Shown piece after piece: positions 1 through 6,558 of a DNA stretch of 7,187 nucleotides. Each line of letters begins with the position of its first letter. The stretch's first letter is position 1. The translations under genes and the position numbers were made by a program. The stretch is taken from assembly GCA_903831545.1 (NCBI GenBank), contig CAIKYI010000139.1, forward strand, positions 1 through 7,187. Direction: 5' to 3'. Source of the DNA: an uncultured Methylobacter sp. Lineage in GTDB: Bacteria; Pseudomonadota; Gammaproteobacteria; Methylococcales; Methylomonadaceae. Below the pieces are notes generated by a model. That model made no database searches. It had not been told where the DNA came from and saw nothing but the letters and a program-made list of their open reading frames with translations.

Positions 1-53
1 CGACGCCTTCATATCGATCTGCTCTTAGCAGTCCATAAGGAAACGTAAATAAC

Positions 54-1838
54 TCACCATAATTTATAAACAGTAGCCAGAATACTAACGCTAACCAACA
101 TACACAATATGGAAAGCATGCAGCCTGCACGAATATAATCAATAAAACGATACCCGCCAGGACCGTATACCATTAAATTTGTCTGGTAACCGTATGGCGT
201 CATAAATTCGGCTGAACCTGCAAAAGCAATAGCAAGAAAATATGGAGCTGGCTCAGTAATATGTAATAAATGCAACAATGAAACCGTTACTGGAAACATA
301 ATGGCAACTCCAGCTTTATTTGATACAAGCATGGATAATATGTTGGTTGCTAGATATACAATAAACAGCAATGCTAGTGGATGATTCAACTGTAAAGCCG
401 ATTCTTGTATCCCCGCAGCAATAGTTACGTCAAGGCCACAGTTATGCATTGCTTTGGCAAAACCAAGTGAAAGAGCGAGAACAAAAAACAAATCAAGGTC
501 GAGACCTGCTTTCAACTCATTATAACGTCCGAAATTTAGTAGGGCGACCAGACACAAAATTAATAGCAAAGATTTAAAAAGTGTAAAAACTCCAATAGCG
601 CTCAACACAAATGCCAGTACGATCCCAACCGCCAGTAAAATACTCTTTCCAAAACTGAAATTAGTTATGTCTCTTAGACGGTTAATTACAAAAATGTCAT
701 TTGTAGAGCTAGATCGCTCATCAAAATCGTTGCCGGTCATTAGCAACAACAAGTCACCTTGCTCAAGAACCAATTCCCCCAGTTTTCCGCGCAGACGCTC
801 ACCGTTGCGACTAACAGCCACCACCGATGCATTAAATAAAGCCCGGAAGTTAGATTCGCGAAATGTTCGTCCGATTAATGAGGATTGAGTTGAGATGATG
901 CATTCAACCACGTTGGCTTTTTCTTTTCCTTCCTTCATGATTGAACCTGGAAGAGAAAGACCTGGATTAGATTGAAGTAAATCAACAATGGTTGAAGTTT
1001 CTCCAGCAAAAAGCAGCACATCGCCTTCCATGATTTTCTCAGTTGGGCCAACGGCAGGAATAATTTCATCCCCTCTGATAATTTCTGCGAGATATAATCC
1101 TTTCAAATGCCTCAAGCCAGCCTGCTCAATAGTTTTATTTATAAGGGGCGAACTTTTAGCTATAAAGGTTTCAACAATATACTCACGTAGACTTTGATTG
1201 TAATTTTCAAGCAGTCCCTTTCGATCTGGTAAGAACTTAGGCATGATAAAAACCACATACAAAATCCCAACTGAAGCAACACCAATACCCGTTATTGTAA
1301 AATCAAAAAAACCAAGTGGCTTAAACCCGGCCTCAGTTACAAATCCGTTTACCACCAGGTTAGTGGATGTGCCGACCAGCGTGAGCGTTCCACCCAAGAT
1401 TGTTGTATATGACAGTGGAAGCATGACTTTTGAAGGCGATATACTTTTTTGTCGACACCACTGATAAACATAGGGCATCAGAATAGCGACTAGAGGCGTG
1501 TTGTTGATAAAACCTGAAATAAGCGTGACAACCAATGATTTCCTGAGTAAAAATTTACGGTAGGTTAATCGTTGGGGAAATAATGATTTAAATATAACAT
1601 CCAGCAACCCACTTTTACGTATTACATCGCTGATAACCAGTAATAACAGCACACTTAATAACTGTTCATTAGCAAGGCCTGCGAGCATATCAGTAGAACT
1701 AGTAATGCCTGTCATTAGAAACAAAATATTGGCGGCAAGAAAGATAAGAACGGGCTTCGCCCAGTCCTTAAATAGCGCCACCATCATTCCGATAATAGTT
1801 ATAAGTACGATTAATTGTTGTATTTCAGCGCTAATCAT
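54..1838 (-). CDS. SLC13/DASS-family anion:sodium symporter with two RCK_C (TrkA-C) domains
   Basis: Inner-membrane transporter of the divalent anion/Na+ symporter family, about 594 residues, the usual length for the subclass that carries cytosolic regulatory domains (as in E. coli YfbS and the Chlamydomonas sulfate carrier SLT1). Residues about 1-205 are hydrophobic and carry FINNTPLV (111-118) and GGTLTLVGTSTNLVVNG (150-166), the first half of the inverted-repeat transport core. Residues about 215-295 and 305-385 are two soluble RCK_C-like domains (for example AGLRHLKGLYLAEIIRGDEI, then FRALFNASVVAVSRNG). Residues about 400-595 are the second membrane half, with VSNKAGVAIMFP (503-514) and MTPYGYQTNLMVYGPGGY (547-564). 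A TTG lies one codon upstream at 1841, but the ATG at 1838 is preferred because it overlaps an upstream stop as TGATG, suggesting translational coupling. Substrate is not decided by the sequence; sulfate or another small anion is the family-based guess. Position 505 is Lys where many relatives have Thr or Ala. Confidence 0.93.
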   Translation of the reverse strand: MISAEIQQLIVLITIIGMMVALFKDWAKPVLIFLAANILFLMTGITSSTDMLAGLANEQLLSVLLLLVISDVIRKSGLLDVIFKSLFPQRLTYRKFLLRKSLVVTLISGFINNTPLVAILMPYVYQWCRQKSISPSKVMLPLSYTTILGGTLTLVGTSTNLVVNGFVTEAGFKPLGFFDFTITGIGVASVGILYVVFIMPKFLPDRKGLLENYNQSLREYIVETFIAKSSPLINKTIEQAGLRHLKGLYLAEIIRGDEIIPAVGPTEKIMEGDVLLFAGETSTIVDLLQSNPGLSLPGSIMKEGKEKANVVECIISTQSSLIGRTFRESNFRALFNASVVAVSRNGERLRGKLGELVLEQGDLLLLMTGNDFDERSSSTNDIFVINRLRDITNFSFGKSILLAVGIVLAFVLSAIGVFTLFKSLLLILCLVALLNFGRYNELKAGLDLDLFFVLALSLGFAKAMHNCGLDVTIAAGIQESALQLNHPLALLFIVYLATNILSMLVSNKAGVAIMFPVTVSLLHLLHITEPAPYFLAIAFAGSAEFMTPYGYQTNLMVYGPGGYRFIDYIRAGCMLSILCMLVSVSILATVYKLW

Positions 1839-2013
1839 CAATATGCTTCACTTTTTTGCCCCAGTCTTTTCAATCTGGTATCAGGTAGTATTCTCAGCAT
1901 ATCAATAAAGAGACAGCTGTTCCATCACTAACCGATGCCAACAGGAGCACCTCGGAAACCACCCCTTCAGGCTGCTGGCTGATATTACGCAGGAAAACAA
2001 AAAAATCAACATC
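1838..2013 (-). pseudogene. Coding-like relic, probable C-terminal remnant of a lost gene upstream of the transporter
   Basis: Two overlapping minus-strand frames look protein-like and join through one frameshift. The first is open from 2013 to a TGA at 1894-1896 and includes SQQPEGVVSEVLLLASVSDG. The second runs through about 1900-1841 and includes IDMLRILPDTRLKRLGQ. It ends in a TGA at 1838-1840 whose last base is the first base of the transporter ATG (TGATG). The apparent join is near 1908-1915. The codons are balanced and less AT-rich than the surrounding gap. I infer the tail of a former operon partner of the SLC13 gene, now broken by a frameshift and cut off upstream of 2013 by a TAA and AT-rich sequence. 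An alternative is a 20-residue leader peptide starting at the ATG at 1898-1900 that couples translation to the transporter. The family is not recognised. Confidence 0.3.
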
Positions 2014-2512
2014 TTACCAAGCAAAAATAGACCTAGATTATTGATAGCTCGTAGTCGGTACTAATATAAATGCCTTAATAACAAGCTAAATCACAAGATA
2101 CTATTTGCTTATTTTTTAGCTGTTAATTAAGTTAAAAAGCACAATATCTCATTTTCTTGTTGCCCACTACTTATTTAGTCTTGATGGCGTAACTACTAGA
2201 CCATTGAATGCCTATAGCATACAGATGGTTTTGGGAGAAACTGATCGCATTCAAGCGCTGAAACCAGAAGAACTGAGACTATGAGTTTCAAAGTTGCTTT
2301 TAAAATGCATAAATAGCACCAACAGCCTACTAGATCTGCATATAGTGGCTACCCCACTAAACGGGAATAGCCAGCTACCTGGATGGCTTTAGTCATTAGG
2401 CTGCATATTGGCCGGAAGTCTGAGTGCTTTGTAAATGACTTATGGCACCGCATTTTCATTGCTATTAAAGACAGGCATTTTTGGGCTATTTGCAACATAA
2501 ACAGGAGAATGA
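2014..2512. other. Intergenic gap without a convincing gene
   Basis: This stretch lies between the relic upstream of the transporter and the stop of the HDOD gene. It is AT-rich at 2020-2160. On the plus strand a frame is open from 2120 to a TGA at 2282-2284 and reads protein-like near its end (LGETDRIQALKPEELRL). It has no good start codon or ribosome site, its only ATG is at 2225, and it matches no family I recognise, so it may be another short remnant or chance. At 2346-2388 there are two overlapping hairpins that share one arm. No intrinsic terminator with a T-run is visible for the HDOD gene. Confidence 0.5.
2346..2388. repeat. Two mutually exclusive hairpins sharing one arm
   Basis: TGGCTA (2346-2351) can pair with TAGCCA (2368-2373), extended inward by CCC (2352-2354) with GGG (2363-2365). 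The same AGCCA (2369-2373) can instead pair with TGGCT (2384-2388). A further four-pair helix, CCAG (2371-2374) with CTGG (2379-2382), overlaps the same arm. The arms are seen directly. Any regulatory role is inference, because the nearest start codon downstream on either strand is far away. It could be a residue of a mobile or structured RNA element. Confidence 0.3.
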
Positions 2513-3463
2513 TTATCCCGCGATCATTTCTGCCATCATAATAATATTTCCCAGATTGTCATAAACTCTATCAATGGACTCCTCAATTGCACAAGAAGAC
2601 AATCCTAAGTCGTCTATTAGTTCACGTGAATAGGATTGTTTTTGCGCTGCATGGCCAACTCCAAGTTTACCTAGCAAGCAATCGCTTAAATACGTAAGCA
2701 GATTAAGCTTATAGTTGTCACCACGATATTGACAGTCATGATGGTTATAGACAACGTCAACAATAGGTTTTGGCATGTTCCAAGAATCCATTAACCTTCC
2801 ACCAAGGATGTTATGTTCAACACCTAATGCAAATCTTTCCAGCTCTATAATTGGCATTGTTGGATTTGCAATTGTCAGGTCATTTAAATGTCCAAATTCT
2901 ATTGGAAATTGATCCGACAATAGTGGTAATCCAATATTGTGCAGCAACCCTGACTGTATTAACTGAGAGTCATTAAATCTTTTTGATTCCGCTAATTGGT
3001 TATTCAGCAACTGCATAAGTTGCATACTTGCAATGGCATGAATCCAATATAGACGCGTGTCAATTGCCCCATCTTTAGGTGCATTTAATAGTGAAAAGGC
3101 AGACAATCCAAATGCTAAAACACAAGCAAAATCAGAACCTAGGACGTCACTAATTGCCTCTTGAACACTCAGATTCGTTCCCGAGAACGAATAAACAGGC
3201 GATCTGGCCAAACGAATTATTTGTGCCGTTAATACAGTATCCAGCTCAATAATTTCAGCCAATTTATTGGCATCTGGTGACGGATCATTTGCCAATTGCA
3301 TAATACACAGCCCGATACCTGATAAAGGCGGTAGTGTCTCCAATAGACTAATAGCTTCACGCATGTCATAGGGCGACATGAAATAGTCTTGATGGGGATT
3401 AATAGTATTCAATGTCCAATTAATCAGAGCCGGAGTCATCATTTTATTTACCATTTTGATCAT
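2513..3463 (-). CDS. Stand-alone HDOD domain protein (putative signal transduction)
   Basis: Predicted cytosolic protein of 316 residues. Residues about 36-250 form an HDOD domain, a catalytically inactive relative of HD phosphohydrolases found in bacterial signalling proteins. The opening is characteristic: LETLPPLSGIGLCIMQLAND (41-60), then a predicted-helical segment with ELDTVLTAQIIRLARSP (73-89), followed by SVQEAISDVLG (99-109). The degenerate HD positions are visible as LLHNIG (173-178, Asn in place of the usual Asp), EHNILGGRLMDSW (216-228) and YNHHD (239-243). No receiver, GGDEF, EAL or kinase domain is attached, and residues 251-316 are an uncharacterised helical tail. No N-terminal signal or membrane segment is seen. 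Start choice is uncertain: ATGs encode residues 1, 4, 8 and 9, and none has a strong Shine-Dalgarno; the domain is unaffected. No partner gene is adjacent, so the pathway cannot be inferred. Confidence 0.88.
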   Translation of the reverse strand: MIKMVNKMMTPALINWTLNTINPHQDYFMSPYDMREAISLLETLPPLSGIGLCIMQLANDPSPDANKLAEIIELDTVLTAQIIRLARSPVYSFSGTNLSVQEAISDVLGSDFACVLAFGLSAFSLLNAPKDGAIDTRLYWIHAIASMQLMQLLNNQLAESKRFNDSQLIQSGLLHNIGLPLLSDQFPIEFGHLNDLTIANPTMPIIELERFALGVEHNILGGRLMDSWNMPKPIVDVVYNHHDCQYRGDNYKLNLLTYLSDCLLGKLGVGHAAQKQSYSRELIDDLGLSSCAIEESIDRVYDNLGNIIMMAEMIAG

Positions 3464-3976
3464 TTATTAGTTCGATTGCATTGTCTGCGAAGATAAAGAT
3501 CCTTGCTTCCTGCGTATATTTTCTTTTAGAAAGTCACTTCCTATTACAACTACAAGAATCTTAAGCAGACATCGTGCCATAAAATTAAGCCATTGATTTG
3601 TAATTCTTTATTTAAAATTCGACATTTATTCAATCAGGACAATCATTAAATATGTAAAATTTTTAATACACCTATATTACAAATCCCTGATTATATGGGC
3701 AGGCAACTGTAATATTTTAGTAACACACAAAAAGACGATCTCAGTAATCACGCGGCATAAACTGTAATATTTGTAAGAAAGACCGAAAAAGTTGTGGAAA
3801 AATTGAGTTTATTTCCAGTCTGCCGGGTATGATAATATTCAGATTTTAAAGTAAATAATTACACGTATAATATTACGGAATATGCAATCTATGACTTCAA
3901 TTGCGATGTTTGACGTAATACATGTCGTCCGCGATGGCGTTGTTATTGACTGGTCATCCAATTTAACTCTACATTT
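3464..3976. other. AT-rich divergent intergenic region
   Basis: This gap separates the divergent HDOD (minus) and TRAP binding-protein (plus) genes, so both promoters should lie here. No promoter is convincing. A weak plus-strand candidate is TTGAGT (3803-3808) with TATGAT (3828-3833), but the 19-base spacing is long. A 13-bp direct repeat is at 3705-3772 and is listed separately. A 32-codon plus-strand frame, 3882-3980, starts at an ATG and includes MFDVIHVVRDGVVIDW. Its TGA overlaps an ATG at 3977 as ATGA. It lacks a clear ribosome site and is not recognised, so it is not called as a gene. Confidence 0.5.
3705..3772. repeat. 13-bp direct repeat AACTGTAATATTT, two copies
   Basis: AACTGTAATATTT occurs at 3705-3717 and again at 3760-3772, so the copies start 55 bp apart, close to five helical turns. 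A related palindromic core, TAATATTA, occurs once more near 3868-3875. The exact repeat is seen directly. Its position between two divergent genes would suit a pair of regulator-binding sites, but in AT-rich DNA such matches can arise by chance, and no matching regulator gene is in the window. Confidence 0.45.
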
Positions 3977-3996
3977 ATGAGAATATTAATATTTTT

Positions 3997-4611
3997 GTGG
4001 GAATTGTTGCTGTTTTTGTTTATTCATGGGGACATTTTAATGAAATCCCGTTGTATGCTGTTGGTCAGCCATCCTCAACAGGCTTGATACAACGCAATAA
4101 GGAAGCACCATTCTTTAACAATTTGACTGCATCGACAAACATCCCGTTTAAGGTTGTCTACAAACCGCTCGAAGAGGTCGGCTTCAAAGACACTTTTCAA
4201 CTTCAAATGCTTAAAGATGGAATATATGACTTGGTATCACTAAGATTTATTCAGAACAGTGAGATTGAACCCAGCCATCAAGGCATAGACTTGGTTGGGC
4301 TAAATCCAGATTTCGAAACAGCCCAAAAGGTTCTCGACGCTTATTCCGACACCATAGATGGTTATCTCCAGGAAAAGTATGATGCAAAACTTTTAGGTAT
4401 TTGGACCTTTGGTCCCCAGGAATTATTCTGTAATAAACCCATCAACCGGCTTGAAAACATCAAAGGACTGAAGGTGAGAGTTGCCAGCAATAGTCTGTCA
4501 TCATTTATATCCAATCTTGGCAGAATTCCGGTAATCATCTCCTTTGATGATACAAAAGATGCGCTGGCCAATGCAGTTCATTTCATTGAGCAATTGAATG
4601 ACTTGATATAG
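3997..4611 (+). CDS. TRAP transporter solute-binding protein (DctP/TAXI-like fold, DctP type), truncated and probably a pseudogene
   Basis: N-terminal two-thirds of a periplasmic substrate-binding protein of a tripartite ATP-independent periplasmic (TRAP) transporter. As read here it is 204 residues, whereas DctP-family proteins are usually about 320-340. Recognisable segments are LYAVGQPSSTGLI (19-31), the PFF..L...T core (38-47), KPLEEVGFKDTFQLQMLKDG (56-75), DLVSLRFIQNSEIEP (78-92), GIWTFGPQELFCNKPI (134-149) and IKGLKVRV (155-162), whose Arg161 is the family's substrate-contacting arginine. After ISFDDTKDALANAV (181-194) the expected DCAIT-type segment and the whole C-terminal lobe are absent; an unrelated tail ends at a TAG. 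The start is also odd. The GTG at 3997 gives a poor signal peptide, but one extra T in the T-run 3992-3996 would fuse the frame to the ATG at 3977, giving a normal one (MRILIFF then GIVAVFVYSW). No DctQ or DctM membrane subunits follow. The protein is unlikely to work as a binding protein. Confidence 0.8.
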   Translation: MGIVAVFVYSWGHFNEIPLYAVGQPSSTGLIQRNKEAPFFNNLTASTNIPFKVVYKPLEEVGFKDTFQLQMLKDGIYDLVSLRFIQNSEIEPSHQGIDLVGLNPDFETAQKVLDAYSDTIDGYLQEKYDAKLLGIWTFGPQELFCNKPINRLENIKGLKVRVASNSLSSFISNLGRIPVIISFDDTKDALANAVHFIEQLNDLI

Positions 4612-4700
4612 TATAGTGACGAAATTATCGTTAAACCCCATGATAAGCAGAAACGGCACCATGGTATTCCTCGTATGATTACACTGACACTCATTCCGCC

Positions 4701-6101
4701 ATGCAAAGAAAACTGACTAAAATTCTAGCTACCATTTCAAGTAACAATTGTTCGGAAGAATTCTTGCTTGCCTTGCATAACGCAGGTATGGATGCTGTTC
4801 GCCTTAATACCGCACATATTACAGTCGAAGACGCGGCAAGCGTGGTGCAGAAAATTCGCGCCATGTCCGATACCATAGGCATTGTCATTGATACCAAAGG
4901 ACCCGAAGTGCGTACTCGTGAAATCGACAAACCGATTCCATTGGAAATTGGAGAGACAGTCCGTATCGTTAGATCGGCGCCCACCGGAAAAGCTTTTTGT
5001 GTTTCCTATCCACAATTCATCGATGAAATACCGGAAGGTACCAGTATTCTGATTGAAGACGGGTCCCTCGAACTGGAAGTGGTGCAAAAAAATGCAGACG
5101 ACCTGGTTTGTATAGCCAAGAATGCGGGGCGCATCGCCGTCAAAAAGAATGTCAATGTACCTTCCGTCCGACTAAATCTGCCTTCACTGTCCGGCCTGGA
5201 TGAAGATTTTATTCGTTTCGCGGCTCATTCTGAAGTGGACTTTATCGCCCACTCTTTTGTTCGCAACCGCCACGATATTCTGGCAATACAGAAAATCCTG
5301 GACGCAGAAGGAAGCACTGTAAAAATTATCGCAAAGATTGAAAACACTGAAGGCGTGGATAATCTGGATGAAATTTTGGAAGTTTGTGCAGGCATAATGA
5401 TCGCGCGAGGTGATCTGGGGGTTGAAGTTCCGTTTGAACGGCTACCGATCATTCAGAAGCGGATTATACAAACCTGCGCTCGCAAGTCTAAAATCGTGAT
5501 CACAGCAACACAAATGCTTCATACCATGATTGAAAACCCGAGACCGACCCGAGCAGAGGTGTCCGATGTTGCCAATGCGGTGTTCGACGGCACAGATGTT
5601 TTGATGCTGTCGGGAGAAACGGCAAATGGAAAATATCCTCTGGAAGCGGTCAATACCATGGCTAAAATCGCCTGCGAAGCTGAAACCGAGCGACCCTTGG
5701 GATGGAATATAGAGACTGAAGATACCGCCAATCCTGCTCGTACGTACTTTGCTCGTGCCGCAGCCCATGCCTACCGGGATGTTCCGGTGAAAGCCATCAT
5801 AGCCGATTCGGAAACAGGACGCATCGCGCGACTGGTTTCCTCGTATCGTCCCTACGTTCCCATTTTCGTAAAGAGTCCTAATATTCATACGGTTCGTGAA
5901 CTCTCTCTGACCTACGGTGTATACGCGCAACTTCAGTCGCGTCAGATAAACACCGATCAATTGGTATCACAGGCAGTTCGTTCGTTATTAAAAGACGGGC
6001 TTATCGAAGCTGAAGATGTGGTAGCTGTGGTAGGTGGAACTCCCGGTCTTAGTGGCGGTACTAATTTCCTGGTGATTAACAGCGTTGCCCAGTGCCTATA
6101 A
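4701..6101 (+). CDS. pyk: Pyruvate kinase (Bacteroidetes-like variant)
   Basis: Catalyses the last step of glycolysis in the cytosol: phosphoenolpyruvate plus ADP to pyruvate plus ATP. The 466 residues cover the whole fold. The barrel opens with TKILATIS (6-13), a B domain follows DTKGPEVRT (64-72), and the barrel resumes with SLSGLDEDFIRFAA (162-175). The catalytic core has KIEN (212-215; Lys212 transition-state residue, Glu214 Mg2+ ligand), ARGDLG (235-240; Asp238 Mg2+ ligand), ATQML (269-273; Thr270), NPRPTRAE (279-286) and MLSGETA (302-308). The C-terminal domain continues to GGTPGLSGGTNFLVIN. Glu69 in KGPE is the residue typical of K+-dependent enzymes, yet the usual RLNFSH reads RLNTAH (34-39), replacing the K+-ligand Ser with Ala. 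RLNTAH, SDTIGIVIDTKGPEVRT and ATQMLHTMI recall Bacteroidetes pyruvate kinases, suggesting transfer or an ancient paralog. The start fits the family, with only five residues before TKI, although no clear Shine-Dalgarno is visible. It follows the broken TRAP gene by 89 bp. Confidence 0.96.
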   Translation: MQRKLTKILATISSNNCSEEFLLALHNAGMDAVRLNTAHITVEDAASVVQKIRAMSDTIGIVIDTKGPEVRTREIDKPIPLEIGETVRIVRSAPTGKAFCVSYPQFIDEIPEGTSILIEDGSLELEVVQKNADDLVCIAKNAGRIAVKKNVNVPSVRLNLPSLSGLDEDFIRFAAHSEVDFIAHSFVRNRHDILAIQKILDAEGSTVKIIAKIENTEGVDNLDEILEVCAGIMIARGDLGVEVPFERLPIIQKRIIQTCARKSKIVITATQMLHTMIENPRPTRAEVSDVANAVFDGTDVLMLSGETANGKYPLEAVNTMAKIACEAETERPLGWNIETEDTANPARTYFARAAAHAYRDVPVKAIIADSETGRIARLVSSYRPYVPIFVKSPNIHTVRELSLTYGVYAQLQSRQINTDQLVSQAVRSLLKDGLIEAEDVVAVVGGTPGLSGGTNFLVINSVAQCL

Positions 6102-6558
6102 GAAGAGCCATCCAGCCAATTTTAGATATTGCTCCTGCCCGTAATATTATTAAAGTTTGCGCGTTATTCCGGCCAGAGAAATACACTGTTGGCACACAAT
6201 ACTTATAAAATTTGACAGGGAAGTTTCTTTGAACGATATAGTTTGGCGCATTTCAGCGGTTTGGGTGGCAGTTATACCAGAAGTAAAATAAGCTAAAGCA
6301 TTTTTACAGGCAACAGCGTCAGCTTTTTGCATTCCCGTTTTATAAGCAATTTTCGCTTAACATTGATGAATGACCCTTTGACAAGTCTGGGCGAACAGTT
6401 AAGTCTTGTTCCTTGTCCCGGCTTAAATGGGTAGCCGTGATAATTGTCAAATATAAATTTTGAGCGACTACTTATAAGTGCTGAGTATAACTGGGGACAG
6501 ATAATGCGGGGGATAGTTGGGTTGCAAAAAAAATGCAACCCAACGCCAAGCTTTAAAC
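6102..6558. other. Convergent intergenic gap, pyruvate kinase to EF-G
   Basis: The two flanking genes converge here. No gene is convincing: a 60-codon minus-strand frame (6150-6332) and an 81-codon one (6293-6538) have no recognisable domain. A plus-strand frame without ATG, open from 6154 to a TAA at 6289-6291, reads about as protein-like (SLNDIVWRISAVWVAVIPEV), so none can be preferred. TTGACA at 6212-6217 with TATAGT at 6237-6242 (19-base spacing) resembles a promoter facing right but has no gene downstream. CTGGGGACAGATAATG lies at about 6491-6506, next to the strong inverted repeat at 6516-6544. No T-run terminator is visible behind the pyruvate kinase gene. Confidence 0.5.
6516..6544 (-). 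terminator. Perfect 11-bp hairpin just past the EF-G stop
   Basis: GTTGGGTTGCA (6516-6526) is perfectly complementary to TGCAACCCAAC (6534-6544) around a seven-base A loop (T on the minus strand). It begins 14 bases after the EF-G stop codon, the usual place for a transcription terminator or 3'-end-stabilising stem-loop. The expected U-run after the stem is missing: the minus strand continues as TATCCCCCGC. It is therefore either a non-canonical terminator or a copy of a dispersed palindromic repeat. TTGGGTT...AACCCAA palindromes are, from memory, common intergenic repeats in proteobacterial genomes. Confidence 0.5.

Noticed and set aside
1..53. Open plus-strand frame from position 1 to a TAA at 46-48, possibly the end of a gene entering from the left
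   Set aside because: Only 15 codons are visible and nothing in them identifies a protein.
173..178. LLHNIG motif in the HDOD protein as a possible active HD phosphohydrolase
   Set aside because: These numbers are residue positions in the protein at 2513-3463. The Asp is replaced by Asn and the other metal ligands do not form a full HD set, as is normal for non-enzymatic HDOD domains.
2300..2440. Resemblance of the minus strand to the 3' half of a cyclic-di-GMP-I (GEMM) riboswitch (CTAAAGCCAT then GGTAGCTGG)
   Set aside because: The conserved 5' half with its GAAA tetraloop and GACGCAAAGC is not recognisable, and the element lies about 500 bases from the next start on that strand.
4586..4617. 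TTGAGC or TTGAAT followed by TATAGT as a promoter for pyruvate kinase
   Set aside because: Spacings are 7, 12, 15 or 20 bases and the hexamers are imperfect, so support is too weak.
5442..5960. Long minus-strand frame of 172 codons inside pyruvate kinase
   Set aside because: It is antisense to a clearly conserved enzyme and its translation shows no domain.
6150..6538. Two minus-strand frames of 60 and 81 codons between pyruvate kinase and EF-G
   Set aside because: They have no recognisable domain or good ribosome site, they overlap each other, and an opposite-strand frame looks equally protein-like.
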